Below are positions 1-12,030 of a stretch of DNA of 64,000 nucleotides, one piece after another. This DNA comes from Flectonema sp. DT1601 (Eukaryota > Euglenozoa > Diplonemea > Diplonemida > Diplonemidae). The notes under the pieces are model-generated. The model saw only the letters and a list, made by a program, of their open reading frames with translations, made no database searches and had not been told where the DNA came from. The number at the start of each line of letters is the position of its first letter. Position 1 is the first letter of the stretch. The stretch spans positions 782,001 to 846,000 of the forward strand of contig OZ025805.1 of the NCBI GenBank assembly GCA_964019425.1, given 5' to 3'. The position numbers and the translations under genes were made by a program.

Positions 1-23
1 TATTTTTATTTTACTTTAATGCG

Positions 24-1178
24 ATGTCAGCCTCCCTCGAGAAAGACAAGCAGTTACTAAATGGATTACCTGTTGAGATCAAAGCTACCAATCAGGATCC
101 ATCCTCACTTCCTCCTGCGCCCCCTGTTTTAATTATTGAAAAAGATAGAAAAGAATATGAACTTCTGGAAGGAGTAATTCAACGGTTAACAGCAGAACGC
201 GATGAATCGAAGACTTCTCTTTCTGCACTAGTTCGACAATATGACTTAGTGGAAGATTACAGGAAACGTGAGCTCGCAAATCTGACTCAGAGAGCAGACC
301 TATCGGAAATGGCGCTCTTTAATTACCATCAAAGGTTTGTTCTTCTGTCGAACGAATTGGAGACCAAATGTAATGAGGAAAGAGAAAGTAAAATAAGACT
401 TTTCTATACTCAACAGGAGGTCGAGAGTTTGCGTGCCGCGCGTCCCCGCATGACCCACTTTAGTCAACAAGTTTCCCCCCGAACCCCCGTTTTGTATGAA
501 TCTGTTGCTATGATGAAGATAGCAAAGAACTACCTCTCGCTCTTTACAACTACGAGTAGTCTTTTTACTCCTCTTATTAAACCCCTTATCCCTACCCTTA
601 ATTATATCACCCCTCTTTGTCCTCTAGCCTCAATTCCTCCGACAATGCCGCGGAGTGAAGCTCTCGACCGCACGCCGACCAAGATTTTACGACAAGAGAG
701 TCACGTTATCTCCGTTAAAGAGAATACACCTATTGCGAGACAATGGTCCGAGGGTAGGATTGACTTACTCGAGAATTACTGTCGAGCAGTAGATGACTCT
801 CTCGAAACAAACGAGAAAGCGGCAGAGCTCTCAGAACAACTTTTGGATGCCCAACTTCGCCTCTCGGAGCTGAATCACCAACGGTGTACAACTCACGCAG
901 AGCAGCTTGAGCAATCCATGATGTTAACGGGACTGGCGAGCGATTTAAATGCTCAACTCGCCTTGGCACGGTCTCAAATTGCGGCCCTGAAGTTCCAATT
1001 AGCTTCATGGGCAGAAGGTTTGAGTCCGCCAGACACAGAAGAACATGAGGAAAATGAAACTCCGCCGAGAAAGTCTGAGCGTTCAACTCTGAAAAAACGG
1101 ACCCCTCCATCAAGATATCGTTACAATCGAAGGAGATGTTCTGCTGATGACGTTCACGGTGACTCCACCCCCTTGTAA
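24..1178 (+). CDS. Coiled-coil protein of unknown function
   Basis: I do not recognise the family. The 384-residue frame opens with ATG. It has two heptad-rich, charged helical stretches (about residues 40-140 and 230-335) that look like coiled coils. Between them is a hydrophobic and proline-rich stretch (about 165-210), and the C-terminus is strongly basic (about 345-375, rich in K, R and S/T-P). Codon use is less AT-rich than in the downstream genes, with many CTC, GCG and CGC codons. That could mean a different origin. Only 23 bases precede the ATG in the window, so an upstream exon cannot be excluded. Candidates are a host cytoskeletal or centrosomal protein, or the first ORF of a mobile element; nothing in the sequence decides. 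The overlapping minus-strand frame at 730-1200 looks like a shadow. Confidence 0.5.
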   Translation: MSASLEKDKQLLNGLPVEIKATNQDPSSLPPAPPVLIIEKDRKEYELLEGVIQRLTAERDESKTSLSALVRQYDLVEDYRKRELANLTQRADLSEMALFNYHQRFVLLSNELETKCNEERESKIRLFYTQQEVESLRAARPRMTHFSQQVSPRTPVLYESVAMMKIAKNYLSLFTTTSSLFTPLIKPLIPTLNYITPLCPLASIPPTMPRSEALDRTPTKILRQESHVISVKENTPIARQWSEGRIDLLENYCRAVDDSLETNEKAAELSEQLLDAQLRLSELNHQRCTTHAEQLEQSMMLTGLASDLNAQLALARSQIAALKFQLASWAEGLSPPDTEEHEENETPPRKSERSTLKKRTPPSRYRYNRRRCSADDVHGDSTPL

Positions 1179-1670
1179 TTCTCTTTTTCCTTACTTTCAC
1201 ATCATTTTGTTTATTTAGTTTTTTTAGCTTATTTATTATTTATTGTTCGTTTTTGTTTGTATTATTTTATCGATATGTTTATGTCCGTCAGATCATAACG
1301 TTAATCAGGTTAATTGTTAATTGTTAATTATAAATGGTCTAAACCCCAATCCAAGTTCCCAAGGCTTGGCATAGATTTGAGTGACGCCTTACTGGCCTCC
1401 TCATCCTCTATGAGTGGTGAGGGGGCCAGCAATGGTTTTTTTTTTTTTTTTTTCTCTTATTTCTTTTTTTCTTTTTCTTTTACTCTAATATGAAATATTT
1501 TTGAACAAAATGTGATTATTAATTTAAAAAAAAAAAAAAAAATAAATAATGTAAATGAATAATAAAAAAAAAAAAAAAAAAATTATGCCTTGGGAATACA
1601 ACCAAAGCCCCAATTAATCGGTCCTTTCTTTTTCCTTCTTGTCAAGTGATCGCTCCACTCGTCGATCACC
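1179..1670. other. AT-rich intergenic DNA with a short GC-richer block
   Basis: No gene seen. A GC-richer block at about 1334-1434 contains CCAAGGCTTGG and GGCCTCC...GGGGGCC complementary arms and ends in a long poly-T. It could be the end of a retroposed element or a structured RNA tail, but no family is recognisable. Poly-A runs follow at 1525-1585. Confidence 0.4.
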
Positions 1671-1671
1671 A

Positions 1672-2100
1672 AAACCGATTGTATTTATATCTGTTCTTTT
1701 CTCAACGATCGGCTATACCGATCATTTTTTTAAAATAATTGTTTTCTTCTTCTCGACGATCAGATCAAATTGATCGACCTTTTTTTTTTTTTTTTTTTCC
1801 TTTATTCCTTCCATCCCTCCCGCTCCCCTAATTTTAAATAAAAACAAGATCAGCTCAGCTTGATCGTTAATCTTTTTTTTCTTTTTTAATTTAAACTGAT
1901 TGTATTTATATCTGTTTATTTTTCTCAACGATCGGCTATACCGATCAACCTTTAAAATAATTTCTTCTTCTCGACGATCAGATCCAATTGATCAACCTTT
2001 TCTTTTTTTTTCCTCTATTCCTTCCATCCCTCCCGCTCCCCTATTTGTAATAAAAACAAGATCAGCTCAGCTTGATCGTTAATTTTTTTTCTTTCTTTTT
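1672..2100. repeat. Two-copy ~220 bp tandem repeat with GATC-type short palindromes
   Basis: The block beginning ACCGATTGTATTTATATC near 1674 recurs as ACTGATTGTATTTATATC near 1896. Both copies carry the hairpin CGATCGG-CTATA-CCGATC, a second imperfect palindrome around GACGATCAGATC, and a third at AGATCAGCTCAGCTTGATC. The copies differ mainly in homopolymer length. Confidence 0.75.
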
Positions 2101-2400
2101 TGTTGGTCCTAGTCAGGACCTTAAACTGACTAACCGGTCTTAATTTAAATAAGTGTTAACCTAGTTTCTCTTTTCCTTTTCATTTTCCTTTTAATACTCT
2201 CTATCTGGTCTGTTATGTCATATTTCTCAATTAATTTTATCATCCATTTTACTTTTCACTGTTTCCCATCTACATTTTATTTTCAAATAGTTACGGTCTG
2301 TTAAAAAAAAAAAAAGTTTAAATAAGTTAAATCGAACATGTTAACTCAATTCCTCAATTCTTCCGTCATGGTCATGACATTCTTTTTCGTTTTTCTAATG

Positions 2401-2510
2401 CACAAGAGATACCATCACTCATGAGATACCAACGCACATACGAGATACCAGCACTCCAGAGATACCGACACGCTAGAGATACCAAGTCACTTGAGATACC
2501 TCCTTGTAAA
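2401..2510. repeat. Short GAGATACC minisatellite
   Basis: Six occurrences of GAGATACC spaced about 16-20 bp apart (CACAAGAGATACCATC, then ATGAGATACC, ACGAGATACC, CAGAGATACC, TAGAGATACC, TTGAGATACC). Only the core is conserved; the spacers differ. Confidence 0.7.
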
Positions 2511-2754
2511 TTAATTCCCGGTATTTCAAATTTGAATTGATAGTGTCAACTCTGCTTGCTGCTCTTGTTCATGTGTTGTCTCCTGAAAGTGATCTTAACT
2601 CCTATAAAAAGAAAAAAAAAAAAAAAGAAATCAAAAAAGAAGAATTTTCAAACGAAGTTATAACAACCCCTACCACCCATTATGATCAATTCCGCTTGTT
2701 TTTTTTTTTTTTTTAAAAACAAATAAAACAAATAAAAAAAAAAAATTATAAAAG

Positions 2755-4080
2755 ATCAAACAATGTTATCATTGTTTTTTTTTATCGATCGACTCTGTCG
2801 ACTAATTTCTATTTTCCGTTTTTTTTCTTTAAAAAATAAATAAAAAGAATTTAAAAAAAAAAAAAAAAAAAAGATTAAACAATGTTATCATTGTTTTTTT
2901 ATCGATCGACTATGTCGATTACTTTCTATTTTCCGTCCTGGTCAAGACGCTAAACTGATTGTTTTTTTCAAAATTAATAAAAAAGAATATAAAAAAAAAA
3001 AAAAAAAAGAATAAACAATGTTATCATTATTTTTTCTATCGTTCGACTTTGTCGACTAATTTCTATTTTCCGTTTTTTTTCTTTAAAAATAAATAAAAAG
3101 AATTTAAAAAACAAAAAAAGAATAAACAATGTTATCATTTTTTTTTTTATCGATCGACTATGTCGATCACTTTCTATTTTCCGTCCTGGTCAAGACGCTA
3201 AACTGATTGTTTTTTTTTTCAAAATTAAAAAAGAATATAAAAAAGAAAAAATAAAAAAAAAAAAAGAATAAACAATGTTATCATTGTTTTTTTTATCGAT
3301 CGACTCTGTCGACTAATTTCTATTTTCTTTTTTTTCTTTAAAAAATAAATAAAAAGAATTTAAAAAAAAAAAAAAAAAAAGAAATAAACAATGTTATCAT
3401 TGTTTTTTTTATCGATCGACTTTGTCGATTACTGTCTACTTTCCGTCCTGGTCAAGACGCTAAACTGATTTTTTTTTTTTTTTAAAAATTAATAAAAAGA
3501 ATATAAAAAAAAAAAAAAAAAAAAATGAATAAACAATGTTATCATTGTTTCTTATCGATCGACTTTGTCGACTAATTTCTATTTTCCGTCCTGGTCAGGA
3601 CGCTAAACTGATTGTTTTTTCTTTAAGAAATAAATAAAAAGATAAATAAAAAAAAAAAAAAAAAAAAGGAATAAACAATGTTATCATTGTTTTTTTTATC
3701 GATCGACTATGTCGATTACTTTCTATTTTCCGTCCTGGTCAGGACGCTAAACTGATTGTTTTTTCTTTAAGAAATAAATAAAAAGTTAAAAAAAAAAAAA
3801 AAAAAAAAAAAGGAATAAACAATGTTATCATTGTTTTTTTTTTATCGATCGACTATGTCGATTACTTTCTATTTTCTGTCCTGGTCAAGACGCTAAACGG
3901 TAGTTTTTTCTTTAAAATAATTAAAAGGATTTAAAAAAAAAAAAAAAAAAAAAAAAGAATAAACAATGTTATCATTGTTTTTTTTTCTATCGATCGACTA
4001 TGTCGATTAATTTCTATTTTCCGTCCTGATCGAGACACTAAACTGATTGTTTCCTTTTTTTTTAAATAATAAATAAAAAA
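2755..4080. repeat. Palindrome-bearing tandem satellite, about 10 units of 110-150 bp
   Basis: The marker AACAATGTTATCATTGTT occurs about ten times (near 2758, 2879, 3016, 3126, 3272, 3387, 3533, 3677, 3822 and 3961). Full units contain up to three perfect or near-perfect palindromes: AACAATG/CATTGTT, ATCGATCGAC/GTCGAT and GTCCTG/CAGGAC. These are separated by poly-T and poly-A runs. Some units lack the GTCCTGGTCAGGAC module, so two sub-types alternate. The unit shares sequence style with the 1672-2100 repeat. Confidence 0.85.
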
Positions 4081-4229
4081 AAAAAATAAAAAAAAAAAAA
4101 AAAAAGAGCATCTCCCTGCTATCCCTCATATCCCCACAATAATATTATACCTTTTCATTTTCTCTTTCCTTTTCTGGTCTTTATTTTTTTTTTTTCCTTT
4201 TTCATACAACGTTTTTTTATTTATATATT
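4081..4229. other. Low-complexity T-rich spacer
   Basis: Pyrimidine- and A/T-rich DNA between the palindromic satellite and the megasatellite. No coding or structural signal seen. Confidence 0.5.
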
Positions 4230-5771
4230 TTTTTTTTTTTTTTTTCATGTTTGATTATTTCCTCTTCATATTTTTTTTCTTTTTTCTTTTCTTTCTTTTT
4301 TTTCTTTTTTTTCTCTGCCTCTCTCTTAATTCTGTTCGTTTCTTTGAAACGAAAATTCATTTGAATATTATTCCTTGGTCAGCAACCATCATTGTCGCCC
4401 TTTGGGCCTGTTAAAAAAAATAAAAAATAAAAAGAAAGTTTACATCGGGAATAGGGCAGGAGCCAAAAGCTCCCAGTCCGTTACTTCCCACTTTATCGAA
4501 ATTCAAAGTTTACGTGTGGAGCTGGCAGGTTTTTAAAAAATTTGCATGGAGTTGGCAGGTTTTTTGAAACTTTGTGTGTGGGCCGACGAATTTTGCAAAC
4601 TTTGCGTGTGGAGCTGGCAGGTTTTTAAAAATTTGCGTGGAGTTGTCAGGTTTTTTGAAACTTTGCGTGTGGGCTGACGAATGTTGCAAACTTTGCGTGT
4701 GGAGCTGGCAAAATTTGCGTGGAATTGGCAAGTTTTTCGAAAGTTTGTGTGTGGAATTGGCAGGTTTTTAAAAAAATTGCGTGGAGTTGGCAGGTTTTTT
4801 AAAACTTTGTGTGGGCTGACGAATTTTGCAAACTTTGCGTGTAGATGGCAGGTTTTGCAAAATTTGCATGGAGTTGGCAGGTTTTTTGAAACTTTGTGTG
4901 TGGAACTGGCAGGTTTTTAAAAAATTTGCGTTGAGTTGACAGGTTTTTTGAAACTTTGTGTGTGGGCTGACGAATGTTGCAAACTTTGTGTGTGGAGCTG
5001 GCAGGTTTTTAAAAACTTTGCGTGTGGAGCTGGCAGGTTTTTAAAAAAATTGCGTGGAGTTGACAGGTTTTTTGAAACTTTGTGTGTGGGCTGACGAATT
5101 TTGCAAACTTTGCGTGTGGAGTTGGCAGGTTTTTTGAAACTTTGTGTGTGGAACTGGCAGGTTTTTAAAAAATTTGCGTGGAGTTGGCAAGTTTTTTGAA
5201 AGTTTGCGTGTGGAGCTGGCAGGTTTTTAAAAAAATTGTGTGTGGGCTGACGAATTTTGCAAACTTTGCGTGTGGAGCTGGCACGTTTTTAAAAAATTTG
5301 CGTGGAGTTGAGGTTTTTTGAAACTTTGCGTGTGGGCTGACGAATTTTGCAAACTTTGCGTGTGGAGCTGGCACGTTTTTAAAAAAATTGCGTGGAGTTG
5401 GCAGGTTTTTTGAAACTTTGTGTGTGGAGCTAGCAAGTTTTTAAAAAATTTGCGTGGAATTGACAGGTTTTTTGAAACTTTGCGTGTGGGCTGACGAATT
5501 TTGCAAACTTTGCGTGTGGAGCTGGCAGGTTTTTAAAAATTTTGCGTGGAGTTGGCAGGTTTTTTGAAACTTTGTGTGTGGGCCGACGAATTTTGCAAAC
5601 TTTGCGTGTGGAGCTGGCAGGTTTTCGAAAAAATTGCGTGGAGTTGGCAAGTTTTTTAAAACTTTGTGTGTGGGCTGACGAATTTTGCAAACTTTGCGTG
5701 TGGAGTTGGCAGGTTTTTTGATTTTTTTTTTTTTCATGTTTGATTATTTCCTCTTCATATTTTTATTTTTC

Positions 5772-5803
<32 letters not shown>

Positions 5804-7320
5804 CTCTGCCTCTCTCTTAATTCTGTTCGTTTCTTTGAAACGAAAATTCATTTGAATATTATTACTTGGTCAGCAACCATCATTGTCGCCCTTTGGGCCT
5901 GTTAAAAAAAATAAAAAATAAAAAGAAAGTTTACATCGGGAATAGGGCAGGAGCCAAAAGCTCCCAGTCCGTTACTTCCCACTTTATCGAAATTCACCGT
6001 GTGTGGAACTGGCAGGTTTTTAAAAAATTTGCGTGGAGTTGGCAAGTTTTTTGAAAGTTTACGTGTGGAGCTGGCAGGTTTTTAAAAAATTTGCATGGAG
6101 TTGGCAGGTTTTTTGAAACTTTGTGTGTGGGCCGACGAATTTTGCAAACTTTGCGTGTGGAGCTGGCAGGTTTTTAAAAATTTGCGTGGAGTTGTCAGGT
6201 TTTTTGAAACTTTGCGTGTGGGCTGACGAATGTTGCAAACTTTGCGTGTGGAGCTGGCAAAATTTGCGTGGAATTGGCAAGTTTTTCGAAAGTTTGTGTG
6301 TGGAATTGGCAGGTTTTTAAAAAAATTGCGTGGAGTTGGCAGGTTTTTTAAAACTTTGTGTGGGCTGACGAATTTTGCAAACTTTGCGTGTAGATGGCAG
6401 GTTTTGCAAAATTTGCATGGAGTTGGCAGGTTTTTTGAAACTTTGTGTGTGGAACTGGCAGGTTTTTAAAAAATTTGCGTTGAGTTGACAGGTTTTTTGA
6501 AACTTTGTGTGTGGGCTGACGAATGTTGCAAACTTTGTGTGTGGAGCTGGCAGGTTTTTAAAAACTTTGCGTGTGGAGCTGGCAGGTTTTTAAAAAAATT
6601 GCGTGGAGTTGACAGGTTTTTTGAAACTTTGTGTGTGGGCTGACGAATTTTGCAAACTTTGCGTGTGGAGTTGGCAGGTTTTTTGAAACTTTGTGTGTGG
6701 AACTGGCAGGTTTTTAAAAAATTTGCGTGGAGTTGGCAAGTTTTTTGAAAGTTTGCGTGTGGAGCTGGCAGGTTTTTAAAAAAATTGTGTGTGGGCTGAC
6801 GAATTTTGCAAACTTTGCGTGTGGAGCTGGCACGTTTTTAAAAAATTTGCGTGGAGTTGAGGTTTTTTGAAACTTTGCGTGTGGGCTGACGAATTTTGCA
6901 AACTTTGCGTGTGGAGCTGGCACGTTTTTAAAAAAATTGCGTGGAGTTGGCAGGTTTTTTGAAACTTTGTGTGTGGAGCTAGCAAGTTTTTAAAAAATTT
7001 GCGTGGAATTGACAGGTTTTTTGAAACTTTGCGTGTGGGCTGACGAATTTTGCAAACTTTGCGTGTGGAGCTGGCAGGTTTTTAAAAATTTTGCGTGGAG
7101 TTGGCAGGTTTTTTGAAACTTTGTGTGTGGGCCGACGAATTTTGCAAACTTTGCGTGTGGAGCTGGCAGGTTTTCGAAAAAATTGCGTGGAGTTGGCAAG
7201 TTTTTTAAAACTTTGTGTGTGGGCTGACGAATTTTGCAAACTTTGCGTGTGGAGTTGGCAGGTTTTTTGATTTTTTTTTTTTTCATGTTTGATTATTTCC
7301 TCTTCATATTTTTTTTTTTC

Positions 7321-7351
<31 letters not shown>

Positions 7352-8868
7352 CTCTGCCTCTCTCTTAATTCTGTTCGTTTCTTTGAAACGAAAATTCATT
7401 TGAATATTATTACTTGGTCAGCAACCATCATTGTCGCCCTTTGGGCCTGTTAAAAAAAATAAAAAATAAAAAGAAAGTTTACATCGGGAATAGGGCAGGA
7501 GCCAAAAGCTCCCAGTCCGTTACTTCCCACTTTATCGAAATTCACCGTGTGTGGAACTGGCAGGTTTTTAAAAAATTTGCGTGGAGTTGGCAAGTTTTTT
7601 GAAAGTTTACGTGTGGAGCTGGCAGGTTTTTAAAAAATTTGCATGGAGTTGGCAGGTTTTTTGAAACTTTGTGTGTGGGCCGACGAATTTTGCAAACTTT
7701 GCGTGTGGAGCTGGCAGGTTTTTAAAAATTTGCGTGGAGTTGTCAGGTTTTTTGAAACTTTGCGTGTGGGCTGACGAATGTTGCAAACTTTGCGTGTGGA
7801 GCTGGCAAAATTTGCGTGGAATTGGCAAGTTTTTCGAAAGTTTGTGTGTGGAATTGGCAGGTTTTTAAAAAAATTGCGTGGAGTTGGCAGGTTTTTTAAA
7901 ACTTTGTGTGGGCTGACGAATTTTGCAAACTTTGCGTGTAGATGGCAGGTTTTGCAAAATTTGCATGGAGTTGGCAGGTTTTTTGAAACTTTGTGTGTGG
8001 AACTGGCAGGTTTTTAAAAAATTTGCGTTGAGTTGACAGGTTTTTTGAAACTTTGTGTGTGGGCTGACGAATGTTGCAAACTTTGTGTGTGGAGCTGGCA
8101 GGTTTTTAAAAACTTTGCGTGTGGAGCTGGCAGGTTTTTAAAAAAATTGCGTGGAGTTGACAGGTTTTTTGAAACTTTGTGTGTGGGCTGACGAATTTTG
8201 CAAACTTTGCGTGTGGAGTTGGCAGGTTTTTTGAAACTTTGTGTGTGGAACTGGCAGGTTTTTAAAAAATTTGCGTGGAGTTGGCAAGTTTTTTGAAAGT
8301 TTGCGTGTGGAGCTGGCAGGTTTTTAAAAAAATTGTGTGTGGGCTGACGAATTTTGCAAACTTTGCGTGTGGAGCTGGCACGTTTTTAAAAAATTTGCGT
8401 GGAGTTGAGGTTTTTTGAAACTTTGCGTGTGGGCTGACGAATTTTGCAAACTTTGCGTGTGGAGCTGGCACGTTTTTAAAAAAATTGCGTGGAGTTGGCA
8501 GGTTTTTTGAAACTTTGTGTGTGGAGCTAGCAAGTTTTTAAAAAATTTGCGTGGAATTGACAGGTTTTTTGAAACTTTGCGTGTGGGCTGACGAATTTTG
8601 CAAACTTTGCGTGTGGAGCTGGCAGGTTTTTAAAAATTTTGCGTGGAGTTGGCAGGTTTTTTGAAACTTTGTGTGTGGGCCGACGAATTTTGCAAACTTT
8701 GCGTGTGGAGCTGGCAGGTTTTCGAAAAAATTGCGTGGAGTTGGCAAGTTTTTTAAAACTTTGTGTGTGGGCTGACGAATTTTGCAAACTTTGCGTGTGG
8801 AGTTGGCAGGTTTTTTGATTTTTTTTTTTTTCATGTTTGATTATTTCCTCTTCATATTTTTTTTTTTC

Positions 8869-8900
<32 letters not shown>

Positions 8901-10449
8901 CTCTGCCTCTCTCTTAATTCTGTTCGTTTCTTTGAAACGAAAATTCATTTGAATATTATTACTTGGTCAGCAACCATCATTGTCGCCCTTTGGGCCTGTT
9001 AAAAAAAATAAAAAATAAAAAGAAAGTTTACATCGGGAATAGGGCAGGAGCCAAAAGCTCCCAGTCCGTTACTTCCCACTTTATCGAAATTCACCGTGTG
9101 TGGAACTGGCAGGTTTTTAAAAAATTTGCGTGGAGTTGGCAAGTTTTTTGAAAGTTTACGTGTGGAGCTGGCAGGTTTTTAAAAAATTTGCATGGAGTTG
9201 GCAGGTTTTTTGAAACTTTGTGTGTGGGCCGACGAATTTTGCAAACTTTGCGTGTGGAGCTGGCAGGTTTTTAAAAATTTGCGTGGAGTTGTCAGGTTTT
9301 TTGAAACTTTGCGTGTGGGCTGACGAATGTTGCAAACTTTGCGTGTGGAGCTGGCAAAATTTGCGTGGAATTGGCAAGTTTTTCGAAAGTTTGTGTGTGG
9401 AATTGGCAGGTTTTTAAAAAAATTGCGTGGAGTTGGCAGGTTTTTTAAAACTTTGTGTGGGCTGACGAATTTTGCAAACTTTGCGTGTAGATGGCAGGTT
9501 TTGCAAAATTTGCATGGAGTTGGCAGGTTTTTTGAAACTTTGTGTGTGGAACTGGCAGGTTTTTAAAAAATTTGCGTTGAGTTGACAGGTTTTTTGAAAC
9601 TTTGTGTGTGGGCTGACGAATGTTGCAAACTTTGTGTGTGGAGCTGGCAGGTTTTTAAAAACTTTGCGTGTGGAGCTGGCAGGTTTTTAAAAAAATTGCG
9701 TGGAGTTGACAGGTTTTTTGAAACTTTGTGTGTGGGCTGACGAATTTTGCAAACTTTGCGTGTGGAGTTGGCAGGTTTTTTGAAACTTTGTGTGTGGAAC
9801 TGGCAGGTTTTTAAAAAATTTGCGTGGAGTTGGCAAGTTTTTTGAAAGTTTGCGTGTGGAGCTGGCAGGTTTTTAAAAAAATTGTGTGTGGGCTGACGAA
9901 TTTTGCAAACTTTGCGTGTGGAGCTGGCACGTTTTTAAAAAAATTGCGTGGAGTTGGCAGGTTTTTTGAAACTTTGTGTGTGGAGCTAGCAAGTTTTTAA
10001 AAAATTTGCGTGGAGTTGAGGTTTTTTGAAACTTTGCGTGTGGGCTGACGAATTTTGCAAACTTTGCGTGTGGAGCTGGCACGTTTTTAAAAAAATTGCG
10101 TGGAGTTGGCAGGTTTTTTGAAACTTTGTGTGTGGAGCTAGCAAGTTTTTAAAAAATTTGCGTGGAATTGACAGGTTTTTTGAAACTTTGCGTGTGGAGC
10201 TGGCAGGTTTTTAAAAATTTTGCGTGGAGTTGGCAGGTTTTTTGAAACTTTGTGTGTGGGCCGACGAATTTTGCAAACTTTGCGTGTGGAGCTGGCAGGT
10301 TTTCGAAAAAATTGCGTGGAGTTGGCAAGTTTTTTAAAACTTTGTGTGTGGGCTGACGAATTTTGCAAACTTTGCGTGTGGAGTTGGCAGGTTTTTTGAT
10401 TTTTTTTTTTTTCATGTTTGATTATTTCCTCTTCATATTTTTTTTTTTC

Positions 10450-10481
<32 letters not shown>

Positions 10482-11998
10482 CTCTGCCTCTCTCTTAATT
10501 CTGTTCGTTTCTTTGAAACGAAAATTCATTTGAATATTATTACTTGGTCAGCAACCATCATTGTCGCCCTTTGGGCCTGTTAAAAAAAATAAAAAATAAA
10601 AAGAAAGTTTACATCGGGAATAGGGCAGGAGCCAAAAGCTCCCAGTCCGTTACTTCCCACTTTATCGAAATTCACCGTGTGTGGAACTGGCAGGTTTTTA
10701 AAAAATTTGCGTGGAGTTGGCAAGTTTTTTGAAAGTTTACGTGTGGAGCTGGCAGGTTTTTAAAAAATTTGCATGGAGTTGGCAGGTTTTTTGAAACTTT
10801 GTGTGTGGGCCGACGAATTTTGCAAACTTTGCGTGTGGAGCTGGCAGGTTTTTAAAAATTTGCGTGGAGTTGTCAGGTTTTTTGAAACTTTGCGTGTGGG
10901 CTGACGAATGTTGCAAACTTTGCGTGTGGAGCTGGCAAAATTTGCGTGGAATTGGCAAGTTTTTCGAAAGTTTGTGTGTGGAATTGGCAGGTTTTTAAAA
11001 AAATTGCGTGGAGTTGGCAGGTTTTTTAAAACTTTGTGTGGGCTGACGAATTTTGCAAACTTTGGGTGTAGATGGCAGGTTTTGCAAAATTTGCATGGAG
11101 TTGGCAGGTTTTTTGAAACTTTGTGTGTGGAACTGGCAGGTTTTTAAAAAATTTGCGTTGAGTTGACAGGTTTTTTGAAACTTTGTGTGTGGGCTGACGA
11201 ATGTTGCAAACTTTGTGTGTGGAGCTGGCAGGTTTTTAAAAACTTTGCGTGTGGAGCTGGCAGGTTTTTAAAAAAATTGCGTGGAGTTGACAGGTTTTTT
11301 GAAACTTTGTGTGTGGGCTGACGAATTTTGCAAACTTTGCGTGTGGAGTTGGCAGGTTTTTTGAAACTTTGTGTGTGGAACTGGCAGGTTTTTAAAAAAT
11401 TTGCGTGGAGTTGGCAAGTTTTTTGAAAGTTTGCGTGTGGAGCTGGCAGGTTTTTAAAAAAATTGTGTGTGGGCTGACGAATTTTGCAAACTTTGCGTGT
11501 GGAGCTGGCACGTTTTTAAAAAATTTGCGTGGAGTTGAGGTTTTTTGAAACTTTGCGTGTGGGCTGACGAATTTTGCAAACTTTGCGTGTGGAGCTGGCA
11601 CGTTTTTAAAAAAATTGCGTGGAGTTGGCAGGTTTTTTGAAACTTTGTGTGTGGAGCTAGCAAGTTTTTAAAAAATTTGCGTGGAATTGACAGGTTTTTT
11701 GAAACTTTGCGTGTGGGCTGACGAATTTTGCAAACTTTGCGTGTGGAGCTGGCAGGTTTTTAAAAATTTTGCGTGGAGTTGGCAGGTTTTTTGAAACTTT
11801 GTGTGTGGGCCGACGAATTTTGCAAACTTTGCGTGTGGAGCTGGCAGGTTTTCGAAAAAATTGCGTGGAGTTGGCAAGTTTTTTAAAACTTTGTGTGTGG
11901 GCTGACGAATTTTGCAAACTTTGCGTGTGGAGTTGGCAGGTTTTTTGATTTTTTTTTTTTTCATGTTTGATTATTTCCTCTTCATATTTTTATTTTTC

Positions 11999-12030
<32 letters not shown>

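Noticed and set aside
730-1200. 156-codon minus-strand frame
   Set aside because: Antisense shadow of the coiled-coil gene; composition follows the plus-strand codons.
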